NCBI GenBank assembly: GCA_012270795.1
Contig: JAAXHO010000206.1
Span: forward strand, 124,001 to 188,000
Direction: 5' to 3'
DNA: 64,000 nt
From: Candidatus Poribacteria bacterium
Lineage (GTDB): Bacteria; Poribacteria; WGA-4E; WGA-3G
Both the position numbers and the translations under genes were made by a program. The notes beneath the pieces were generated by a model, which ran no database searches, had not been told where the DNA came from, and worked only from the letters and a program-made list of their open reading frames with translations. Below, piece after piece: positions 34,701-41,640 of this stretch (positions are counted from its first letter, which is position 1; the number at the start of each line of letters is the position of its first letter).

Positions 34701-35388
34701 CTACAAAACTGTTGGTACAGCAACAAACGTAGCACTTGATGAAAAGAACTTATATATTCTGGATAATCGTATAGGTGTGCTAAAATTAGATATAAAAAAC
34801 CAAACACAACCGACTTTATTGTCAGAATTCACAGATACCAAGATACCAATTCACGCAGTCGTTCAAGGGGATTATCTTTACCTATTGGATATTGATACGA
34901 TCCAAATTATTGACACCCGAACAATGCACCGTCAAGCTCGCTATCCACAAGCATATCCTCCTACCAGTCTTGCAGCAACCCATTCTGCACTTTATGTTAC
35001 AAATCAATACCAACTCAATATGTATAGAATTCGAACTGACGCATCAAACCTTGCAGTTGAAGAACCCCCACAGGAATTCCGACAGAATACTTCACTATTG
35101 GTTGAACAATCTCATAATCAACTACTTCAAAACTACCCAAACCCATTCAATCCCGAAACGTGGATTCCTTATTCACTTACCAAAGGTATTGAAGTTTCTC
35201 TATCAATTTTTGATGCAAATGGGCACACTATCCTACAAAAATCGTTGGGTTATCAACCATCTGGAAAGCATATTACCTTCTGGGATGGACGCAATTCAAT
35301 GGGAGAACCCGTTGCAAGTGGAATATATTTTTATACACTCTCTACAGGTAATTTCACATCAACCCGAAAAATGATCCTACAACGATAG
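31714..35388 (+). CDS. Exported metallopeptidase-like protein with LVIVD beta-propeller and PNPFNPE sorting domain
   Basis: A 1224-residue protein. The N-terminus is a signal peptide or anchor (YCLIFLVAWFCGLNLKLFA). Residues ~70-330 resemble a secreted M6/M30-type metallopeptidase. The zinc motif HEFAH is at ~212-216, followed by LVNWYQNGGTTDQRWLEEGI, whose WLEEG glutamate fits the third ligand. From ~535 to 1090 there are repeated LVIVD-type blades (YVYIADGEFGVHLIDVSTPD; TYAYVADGKSGIQTLDVTSP). The C-terminal ~85 residues are the sorting domain QNYPNPFNPETWIPYSL. It is likely a surface-exposed or released protease. Its promoter and leader match those of the broken WD40 gene at 19625-21613, so the two may be co-regulated. 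Confidence 0.85.
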   Translation: MFNNIRWYTQIPNRFKKFSGYCLIFLVAWFCGLNLKLFAEPWKCGTPLLCEKHLPIQDISIVNSSNMYAIPAAPAQPGQIDKFFIHIPEESINATCVAVGINCYIYIEEKYQHMLTVTQAKSIANTFDTRIYPEVHHWIGKENQPGLDRDNRITILFHDVGINESGRGYGGYFSPIDQYPTLPTSNRRDILYMDIFQYKERSQHTFYSSLAHEFAHLVNWYQNGGTTDQRWLEEGIASFTEWGVYGTVHNLFVDGYLDEPSMSLTTANNNEIYYGAAFMLMLYLYENHGGINFIRNIAAEDKLGIPAIDTTLGENKNYVDVFLNWGIANWFNNKARGRVFSYQNLPNRKITAQTSQIKRFPTTSNEMPIESWGTKYILFQNLPETFELTLTASSPAKLHANIAYFSTNTDIPKVIPIPTVSNLNNPNTNSVNNIAIGNISQTAQILLIVTSEYPQQFRYEAKLGTGNDWIDIGNIPNTSTRIIDPLDNHWLIDDISHPTFSNSQSIYEGRTEGKTLITQNVYPQLHPMNQIHLSSKYNEIIVQEKMLFAASGWGLELFSLNPLPTLMGEIGTPGTAYAITTIDDYVYIADGEFGVHLIDVSTPDAPMIIKTLGGIQDAVDVYYADEELYTLDRIRGLLVYNHQDNLNNDNPLPRRSFQIAGTPFKVSKSSDGKIYLSDDTQGLYILTAAPLGGYNVIDTIPFLALDFEIFGQYALVASSNFRIFDIEPPSTTQLISRINTPGQLSSLKYFQGLLYLTDKQSGLHIAKLDNIHMPQLISSHPTIGNAEDVALMHSFTDEKTYAYVADGKSGIQTLDVTSPNKPIWINHYNSTGHAHAVDVLSQNGTTTIAIANGRSGLKLIELTNPYSGKITKELRKFSGEQGALSVKLHRNYAFVGTDTGMDVVNIDSSVMLTHIPTNSPVWDIDIIRDHAYLCAKSLYVVDITSPERSLIVSNRRLSGTAYKMVQSDTHAYIASLEGGVHILDISTPALPRPISNYKTVGTATNVALDEKNLYILDNRIGVLKLDIKNQTQPTLLSEFTDTKIPIHAVVQGDYLYLLDIDTIQIIDTRTMHRQARYPQAYPPTSLAATHSALYVTNQYQLNMYRIRTDASNLAVEEPPQEFRQNTSLLVEQSHNQLLQNYPNPFNPETWIPYSLTKGIEVSLSIFDANGHTILQKSLGYQPSGKHITFWDGRNSMGEPVASGIYFYTLSTGNFTSTRKMILQR

Positions 35389-35534
35389 CAAGGTATACCT
35401 ATTTTCAAACTTCACCATAAACAACCCTCCAACAATAGCGTTTCTGTAACCTATAAATAGATGTTTACGTTAAAATGCTTAGGATAGTTATAATACAATG
35501 TGCCAACATATTAATTTCATAAGGAGACTAACGG

Positions 35535-37175
35535 ATGGCAGCCAACAGTGTATCTGGAAGCTTTCGGGGAATAGAGGTAAGTTTTTCATACAACGGCCCC
35601 CATATAGTCATGAGCGTTTTAAATACAAAAGAAGTAGGTAGACAGTTACGCGTGATGTACCAACATCAACCACCAAGTGGACGAGTCAATTGGACCTCTT
35701 TACAACTAACAGGACAAAAACAAAATGTTGTCGTTCCTCCTGAAGTAATTAATGCACACAAATTAGCATTCTATGTTGACGATCATGAACCAATTGCAAC
35801 CTATATGGAAAGTATATTGAATGAACTTCAACATTTACAAGTTCCAGAAAATGAGATACCAGAAACTACATCTGATGAGTTAGAGAATAATACAGAAGAA
35901 AATACCACTGAATCAAATGAAGAAATTGGTGTACAGGACAAGGATAACAGTACAAAGGACAGTCAAATTGAAAACTCACAGACTGACGAATTACAATCAG
36001 CAAATAAGGTAGAGGATAAAATATCTAAACAAGATATAATAAAGGAAACCGCAAATGGGTATGATTCAGACAACAAATTAGATAATTCTAAATTTAAGTT
36101 GGAAGACTCAACTCCAATTCAACCACAAAGTACAAACACTAAACCGAAGGATACGAAGAGTCAACAAAATGGGCAGAAGGATACAATTCCGAATCAAATA
36201 CCCAATGAACAATCTATACCAAAACGAAAAACACAATATGTTGGACGATATGTCCCTGATGTTAGTACTGAATTACAGTTTAATATCAAAGTACCAACTA
36301 TACCCAAAAGTGCTTCTAAACAAGAAGTAACTTTTATCCCTCCACGCCCGGCATTAACTCCAAAATCAAATTCCAAAAAATTTGGAATCTTTGGTCAATT
36401 GGCCGGAGCTATCGGTTTAAACGTTCCTAAGAAGAAAATGTATTACATGCAGGAAAACCGGCATTTATATGAGAAATTCCACGCAAACTTAGAAAAAATG
36501 GAACGTGATTACAACGATGGATGTGGTATTCCGTTAGATAATTGGGACCTTGAGTCTCTAAGTGAACAGCAGACAGCAGTTCTACTATTGAATCTCATGG
36601 TTAACGAATTAGAAGCATGGAAAAAGGAAGCGAAAAAAGCCAGTACCACGGAAGATACGCTTGCAAAGTCACTTGAAAAAATAGAGAAAGAACTTAAACA
36701 AACTCTAAAACAGACAAGAGGTATTGATGCACCAGCACCCACACTGTTCCCAGATAGAACTGCCGCATCCGACCAAGATTTAATGCGTATACAGAAAAAC
36801 TGTGATGTCTACCTTGAACGTTTTTCTGAAAAACTTGCTGCACTTGAGCAAAAACATGCAGAAAAAGTTCGCGTCTCAGCATTCAAAAAATTCTTGTTGG
36901 AATTTATACGAGACAAACTTTTCCCAAAAGTCGCTGAGTTTAGTTCCCTAAAGTTCGTTCAAAAAAGATTAAATTGGTTTCTTAATTTAGTTGATTATGA
37001 ATTGATACCAATCGAACCCGGAAAAACAAAGTTTTCCCCAGAACTTCATAAAGTGAAAGGAAAACGCCGTACCGATCTCGAATCTAATACGATTGTTGAG
37101 GTGGTCTCTCCCGGTCTACAGACTAAAGACGGTAAGAGAATTATTCAGAATGCTGTTGTGATTCAAGCGGAGTAG
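35535..37175 (+). CDS. Hypothetical protein with disordered middle, coiled coil and GrpE-like C-terminus
   Basis: A 546-residue cytoplasmic protein without signal peptide. Residues 1-100 form a small unknown domain (SGSFRGIEVSFSYNGPHIVM). Residues ~105-230 are rich in Glu, Asn, Gln, Ser and Thr and look disordered. Residues ~300-450 look helical or coiled (AWKKEAKKASTTEDTLAKSL). The last ~60 residues resemble the GrpE beta-domain: LIPIEPGKTKFSPELHKVKG, then NTIVEVVSPG and AVVIQAE. GrpE is the nucleotide exchange factor of DnaK; no dnaK is adjacent, so this may be a specialised co-chaperone. The resemblance is by eye only. AAGGAG lies upstream of the ATG. The next gene starts four bases after its stop, so they are co-transcribed. 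Confidence 0.55.
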   Translation: MAANSVSGSFRGIEVSFSYNGPHIVMSVLNTKEVGRQLRVMYQHQPPSGRVNWTSLQLTGQKQNVVVPPEVINAHKLAFYVDDHEPIATYMESILNELQHLQVPENEIPETTSDELENNTEENTTESNEEIGVQDKDNSTKDSQIENSQTDELQSANKVEDKISKQDIIKETANGYDSDNKLDNSKFKLEDSTPIQPQSTNTKPKDTKSQQNGQKDTIPNQIPNEQSIPKRKTQYVGRYVPDVSTELQFNIKVPTIPKSASKQEVTFIPPRPALTPKSNSKKFGIFGQLAGAIGLNVPKKKMYYMQENRHLYEKFHANLEKMERDYNDGCGIPLDNWDLESLSEQQTAVLLLNLMVNELEAWKKEAKKASTTEDTLAKSLEKIEKELKQTLKQTRGIDAPAPTLFPDRTAASDQDLMRIQKNCDVYLERFSEKLAALEQKHAEKVRVSAFKKFLLEFIRDKLFPKVAEFSSLKFVQKRLNWFLNLVDYELIPIEPGKTKFSPELHKVKGKRRTDLESNTIVEVVSPGLQTKDGKRIIQNAVVIQAE

Positions 37176-37178
37176 TAT

Positions 37179-38192
37179 GTGGTAACCCAAGATAGCCTTA
37201 TACAAAAAATTGCAGAAATACCACAAGTAAAAATAGGGCACTTCCCAACACCACTTGAGGAATGCCCAAGACTGACCCAAGCACTTGGCGGTCCCCGTAT
37301 TTTCATAAAACGTGAAGATTGTTCCGGATTAGCAATCGGTGGAAACAAAGTTAGACAATTGACTTTTACGATTGGCGAAGCCGTAGCTCAAAATGCAGAT
37401 ACAATCGTTCACGGGGCCGCATCGCAATCAAATCATTGTAGACAAGCTGCCGCTGCATATAGTAAACTCGGATTAAATTGCTATATACGTCTGGCAAAAG
37501 ATCACAAAAGTATTGTACAAGGCAATCTACTTTTAGACCACATAGCAGGTGCTGATGTTGAAATCGTTGATATACCATTCGGTCCTGAATTAGAAGAATT
37601 CAAGTTTAATCTGGCAAAGAAACTACATGCTGATGGACTAAAACCCTATGTTGTCGCATCACCGCGTTCAACTGCTCTTGCAGCAGCAGCTTTCACTTGG
37701 TGCATCGCCGAACTACACAAACAACAGAAACAACTTGGAATTGACGCTGACTGGATATATACCTCCTCTGTAGGCGGAACACAGGCAGGTTTAGTACTCG
37801 GCACGAAAGCATTGGGTATGAAACTAAAACCTTATGCAATCGCACCAATTCATTGGGAAGGGAAAACGGATAGAATCCGGGACGCTGCAAATTCCGCCGC
37901 AGCCATCTTACAACTTGACACTCAAATCGTAGATACAGATATTCTCAATACGGATGATTATATTGGCGAAGGTTATGGATATCTTACACCAGAAGGGGTT
38001 GCTGCACTAAAACTATTGGCAAGAACTGAAGGTATAATACTCGATCCCGTTTATATTTCAAAAGCAATGGCATGTCTAATTGATCATATCAAACAGGGAA
38101 AATTCCAAAAAGACGATATAGTCATATTCCTGCATACGGGTGGCACACCTGCACTGTTTGCGTATCATGAAGAAATATATGAAAATCTTTGA
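37179..38192 (+). CDS. D-cysteine desulfhydrase / ACC deaminase family PLP enzyme
   Basis: A 337-residue fold-type II PLP enzyme. The PLP lysine is in the family motif LAIGGNKVRQL (~50-60), preceded by IFIKREDCSG. The loop HGAASQSNHCRQAAAA matches the substrate-carboxylate loop of D-cysteine desulfhydrase and ACC deaminase, and TSSVGGTQAGLVLG is the phosphate loop. Such enzymes release ammonia from D-cysteine or 1-aminocyclopropane-1-carboxylate; sequence alone does not decide which. The start is GTG at 37179; the overlapping ATG at 37177 is immediately stopped. It is coupled to the GrpE-like gene by a four-base gap and converges on the nitroreductase gene. Confidence 0.85.
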   Translation: MVTQDSLIQKIAEIPQVKIGHFPTPLEECPRLTQALGGPRIFIKREDCSGLAIGGNKVRQLTFTIGEAVAQNADTIVHGAASQSNHCRQAAAAYSKLGLNCYIRLAKDHKSIVQGNLLLDHIAGADVEIVDIPFGPELEEFKFNLAKKLHADGLKPYVVASPRSTALAAAAFTWCIAELHKQQKQLGIDADWIYTSSVGGTQAGLVLGTKALGMKLKPYAIAPIHWEGKTDRIRDAANSAAAILQLDTQIVDTDILNTDDYIGEGYGYLTPEGVAALKLLARTEGIILDPVYISKAMACLIDHIKQGKFQKDDIVIFLHTGGTPALFAYHEEIYENL

Positions 38193-38218
38193 GAAAAACC
38201 AAATTTATATTCTAAAGA

Positions 38219-39013
38219 TTATTCTTTCTTAATCTGAAACTTTTCGTAATGCACAATTTCTGTCGGTTTCAGTCTAACTGAACTTCCGCTCTCCGTATCT
38301 TCATAACCCATCCTTAAGAGTGTGATCACCTCATGATGATGTGGAATATGAAATAGATGTCGTATTTTATCTCTATCTGTTTCATGCTCTAACGGAGCAC
38401 TGACAAATTGCACGCCAATACCAAGTGAAGTTGCTGTCAATAACATATTTTGTACCAGCATCCCTATACTTAATAGCATCCATCGGGTTGCACCTTCACC
38501 GGGTGGACGGCACTCGGTATCCATTGTAACTATCACTAATAACGGTGCTTCGCGGACTTTAGTAGCAATCTCTTTTGCTGGTTCTTTGCCACCCCCGAGA
38601 TGACCTATTATAGATAAAACTTTCCTATTATTTAACATTCCTTTTAAAATCTTACCTGTTACACCATCGGAGGATTTCTCTATAAACTTAGGAATTGAGA
38701 CATGGTCTGTAAGAAGGACACCATCCCCATATTCTTGCCATTCCGCTTCATTTATTCGCATCCATTGACTATTATCTTCCAAAAACTGAGTGTCTTTGAA
38801 CTGCGCAAGGATAACTTGTTCTGTCATATCTGCAAGGATGTCTTTACCTTCAGATTCTTGTATAAAAATTATTGACCAAGGTTGAACATTAAAGGGGGAC
38901 GGTGCCCAACGCGCAGCTTCAATTAACATACTCAGATCATTTTCTTCTATTGCCCGATCTTGATATTCATGACGATGGCTGCGACGTCGTGTTATTGCCT
39001 CAATTACATTCAT
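38219..39013 (-). CDS. Nitroreductase-family flavoprotein
   Basis: A 264-residue protein of the FMN-dependent nitroreductase fold. Typical segments are EAITRRRSHRHEYQDRAI at the N-terminus with the arginine/serine FMN contacts, IEAARWAPSPFNVQPWSIIF, and the late QNMLLTATSLGIGVQFVS. It would reduce quinones, nitro compounds or other electron acceptors with NAD(P)H. The middle (~100-150) is longer than in minimal nitroreductases. It converges with the PLP enzyme gene across 26 bases. The upstream region borders the broken-gene island. Confidence 0.85.
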   Translation of the reverse strand: MNVIEAITRRRSHRHEYQDRAIEENDLSMLIEAARWAPSPFNVQPWSIIFIQESEGKDILADMTEQVILAQFKDTQFLEDNSQWMRINEAEWQEYGDGVLLTDHVSIPKFIEKSSDGVTGKILKGMLNNRKVLSIIGHLGGGKEPAKEIATKVREAPLLVIVTMDTECRPPGEGATRWMLLSIGMLVQNMLLTATSLGIGVQFVSAPLEHETDRDKIRHLFHIPHHHEVITLLRMGYEDTESGSSVRLKPTEIVHYEKFQIKKE

Positions 39014-39252
39014 TCAGTTATCAATACCTTTCTATCATCACCTATGTTGACGGAATACCTATCGGATTGAATAATTATACCATTTCTAATTGATAATGTC
39101 TCTTTTTAGTAGCATAAACTTCCAGTTTGGATTTCCATTCTCCGTTTCATTTCTAACAGCCGGTAATGAGAGAAAATTTAATAGAAATGGTATTTATATC
39201 TTTAGGGTCTCTCGGAAGTCGTGAAAAGAGACTGCAAGTGAAGCATTAAGGT

Positions 39253-39360
39253 TTATTCGCTTGAGTTGGTTGAGGTCAACGATGGCTTCAATGCTAACAT
39301 TGCCAACGGATGGGGGAACTCCACTGTAACATGCTTGAAAATTTCATCATAGTACGGCAT
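39253..39360 (-). pseudogene. Short remnant, possibly start of a Rpn/YhgA-like recombination nuclease
   Basis: Within the otherwise gene-free 39014-39423, an ATG at 39360 opens MPYYDEIFKHVTVEFPHPLA followed by MLAL, which resembles by eye the start of YhgA-like/Rpn-family proteins. It stops after 35 codons. The resemblance is weak and the call is tentative. Confidence 0.25.
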
Positions 39361-39423
39361 AGAAATATTATAACTGCTTTTATCAAAAAATGTCAAGATT
39401 TTTTACAGGCATCTTAGGGTTAT

Positions 39424-39789
39424 TCAGTTTTTAATTTTTTCACAAATGTTTATTTTTTTGTATAACAGATAATGCGTGATTTGTGTCCATGTATTTTCCG
39501 GAACTTTTCCTTGTTCCTCACAAACTTCAAGAGGTATCTGCATTTCCTTCCGAAGTTCAGCTACAGATGCACCGTAGAACGTGATTACATCATGTGTATT
39601 TGTTACTGTTCCGTGAAAGAGGTCTATTTCTGGATCGAAATCAACAATTCCGATATATTCTTTGTGTTTGATGCATGGTATAATTCCTGCCTTTTGAAGA
39701 AATCTACGCAGGTCCCTAACCGCACCTTTTTCCATATTTGGACTCGGATGCGGACGATGGAACACTGCGACACAATCGTTTAATGACAA
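39424..39789 (-). pseudogene. HicA-HicB toxin-antitoxin remnant fused into one reading frame
   Basis: The first ~37 residues (FHRPHPSPNMEKGAVRDLRR, then FLQKAGIIP) match the C-terminal half of HicA mRNA interferases. From residue ~38 on, IKHKEYIGIVDFDPEIDLFH, DVITFYGASVAELRKEM and CEEQGKVPE match the first ~60 residues of HicB antitoxins. HicA lacks its N-terminus, and the frame begins at a TTG without a ribosome binding site. HicB lacks its DNA-binding C-terminus, replaced by NTWTQITHYLLYKK. At the junction the bases ATGCATC replace what would read ATGATC, as though one inserted C destroyed an ATGA stop/start overlap and fused the two. Not expected to work as a toxin-antitoxin pair. Confidence 0.65.
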
Positions 39790-39806
39790 TGATTTTTCAC
39801 TTTATA

Positions 39807-40329
39807 CTACTCTAAACCGTCTAATGAGCTCAAATCACCATCATGCAAATTTCTTAAAGCCGCAACAGTGATTTTAGTAAATCGTTAATCTGAAGTGCTA
39901 ATTTTTCCGTATCCTTAGTTTTCACCAAGGGATTTAAAACCGATTGCCGTGACAGAACCTTTTTTTAATTGATTTGTAGTTTAACACTGGGGTTTCAAGC
40001 TCTTCAAACTCATGGATAAGTTCATAGAAGATTGGCAACAGTTCCGAGAGTCCTTTAACCCCAAACCTGCGATATTTTACACGCTTGTCGTAAAAAGTTA
40101 CACCAAACCATGATATGATATGCTCCCAGAGACCACTTGGGGCACGCTCCACTGTTGTCCGCTTGATTCCGGTATTTTCTCTGACTTTATCAGCGATTTC
40201 TAAACCGTCCCCATGCAAATCCATCCAAGTCTCTTCGTCAACAGAATAGTGGTTGCAAAGAATTGTAATAAGTATTATTACATAAATCTCAATCTCCTGT
40301 GGATTATCCCCGCTCATTAACATAATCAT
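39807..40329 (-). pseudogene. Broken gene of unknown function with two A-run frameshifts
   Basis: The frame from 40329 (MLMSGDNPQEIEIYVIILIT, CNHYSVDEETW) stops after YKSIKKRFCHGNRF. A one-base shift at the seven-A run (T7 at 39960-39966) continues VLSRQSVLNPLVKTKDTEKL and ALQINDLLK. A second one-base shift at a four-A run continues ITVAALRNLHDGDLSSLDGL to a stop at 39807. Read together these make a plausible protein C-terminus. I do not recognise the family. It may be the tail of the truncated P-loop gene upstream (40392-40649), but no overlap proves this. Confidence 0.5.
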
Positions 40330-40391
40330 TGCCAGAGGATTGCTTATTTCGGTAACAACAAATGAACATCTGTCAATCTTGCTAACTTGAT

Positions 40392-40649
40392 TCAGTGATT
40401 ATTGATTAACGCAGATTTTCCAGTTGATGTTTCCCCAACTAAAACAATTCGGGGAGCAGTACCATCTCCCTTTTGTAATCTGTGTAGAGCTTTAGAGACA
40501 ACCTTCCCCTCATCTTGCTCTGCAACATTTAAAAGTTCCGGATCATTTTGTGTACGATCCATAATTTTATCAACGAAACCTGCCAAGCCCATTGAGGTTT
40601 CAAGAATACCCTTAATGATTGCGTACATTTCCAAAATACCCATAACCAT
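40392..40649 (-). pseudogene. Truncated P-loop GTPase (dynamin-like) N-terminus
   Basis: From an ATG at 40649, preceded by AAAGGGGAA, 85 residues end RIVLVGETSTGKSALINNH and a stop. GETSTGKS is a complete Walker A motif of a GTPase, and helices like those before it occur in dynamin-like or ribosome-associated GTPases. The frame ends immediately after Walker A, so switch and Walker B motifs are missing and the product cannot hydrolyse GTP. It lies between other broken genes. Confidence 0.6.
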
Positions 40650-40800
40650 TTCCCCTTTCGTGTATACTACGATTAAGTTTAAAAAATTACCACTTTTTTA
40701 TTCTCAAGTAGGTTCGTTATAGAATTTTATAATAAATGACAAAATTTGTCAACATTAATAATTTTGTTATTACAGCGACATTCAATTGTCGGTATTGCTC

Positions 40801-41036
40801 CTAAAAGTACCAATATTTCTTTAGGTCTTGCAGCAAAATAGAGGTCCCGGATTCAAATACCTTGTGAATATCTTCTAAAAGTTTGTGTTGGTTCTCTTTG
40901 ACAGACATGGCATAATCCACATCTGCATCACATAAGTCTTGACAGAACTTGCGTTGTGTAAGAAGCGCATCTGTTGTCACCACTTTTCCTGCGACATCAA
41001 ATGCTTCAAGGATGTGTGAAGCAATCGGGATTTTTT
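40801..41036 (-). mobile_element. ISAs1-family transposase remnant
   Basis: The open frame from about 41036 reads KIPIASHILEAFDVAGKVVT, then TDALLTQRKFCQDLCDADVD and YAMSVKENQHKLLEDI. This is the central catalytic region of ISAs1 (H-repeat) transposases, including the VVTTDALLTQ Asp motif and VKENQ. Both ends of the transposase are missing and the frame drifts off after KVFESG. No terminal inverted repeats are seen. Confidence 0.7.
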
Positions 41037-41106
41037 ATGTTTTGTCAGGCATAGGACGCTGTGTGAGGGTTATACTGAGTTGATGTGTTATAACAGATGT
41101 GTGATG

Positions 41107-41187
41107 TCATTGTTGTTCGTATTGCTGTAACGCGGTGTAGTAGTCGCGTATCGATTTATGGTTCGGTTTTAGGTTGAGTTGTGGCAT
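41107..41187 (-). pseudogene. N-terminal remnant of a type ISP-like restriction-modification enzyme
   Basis: Translation of the minus strand gives LYPKPVITPYMPQLNLKPNH, then KSIRDYYTALQQYEQQ and a stop at 41107. The stretch KSIRDYYTALQQYEQQ closely resembles the first residues of large single-chain restriction-methylase (type ISP/DNA methylase) proteins (KPIRDYYAALQQY is the usual pattern). The rest of the gene is absent. Confidence 0.4.
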
Positions 41188-41358
41188 GTAGGGTGTGATA
41201 ACAGGTTTCGGGTAGAGGTCAAAAGAAAATGGTTGAATCAGGATTTTCGGGATTGGGTGAGGTGGGTGAGCTTGTCTGAAAAATGAGGGACGATAACGGT
41301 ATTATAGTGATGGTTCAACATTGCTAAACAACCAAATGACGCAACTTTGCAATAAAAA

Positions 41359-41434
41359 TGGTGGAGGATACCAGACTTGAACTGGTGACCCCTTGCATGC
41401 CATGCAAGTGCTCTCCCAACTGAGCTAATCCCCC
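41359..41434 (-). tRNA. tRNA-Ala (anticodon GGC)
   Basis: Read on the minus strand it starts GGGGGATTAGCTCAGTTGGG and ends ATCCTCCACCA with an encoded CCA. The acceptor stem pairs GGGGGAT with ATCCTCC and contains the G3-T70 wobble that identifies alanine tRNAs. The anticodon stem CTTGC/GCAAG carries the loop ATGGCAT, anticodon GGC. The D-stem (GCTC/GAGC) and T-loop GTTCAAGTC are normal. It borders the broken-gene island at 39250-41190, a usual site for integration of mobile DNA. Confidence 0.95.
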
Positions 41435-41512
41435 ACTTTATCCATACCTTAATAATAACATATCTCCAACCGAAAAGCAAATATATTTTCAATTCGCAAA
41501 TTCATAATAATC

Positions 41513-41541
41513 TTGACTTTTTATTCTGAACATGTTAAAGT
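41513..41541 (+). promoter_or_regulatory. Likely sigma-70-type promoter of the lipid enzyme gene
   Basis: TTGACT, a 17-base spacer and TAAAGT lie about 100 bases before the start of the large fusion gene, between it and the divergent tRNA. Confidence 0.5.
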
Positions 41542-41640
41542 ATTTCAGTACTTAAAAGACTTCCATAAAATTACATACGATGTGAACAAACAAAGCAGAC
41601 GTGTTTTATTGTCCTATCGGTGAAATCAACAAAGGAAATT

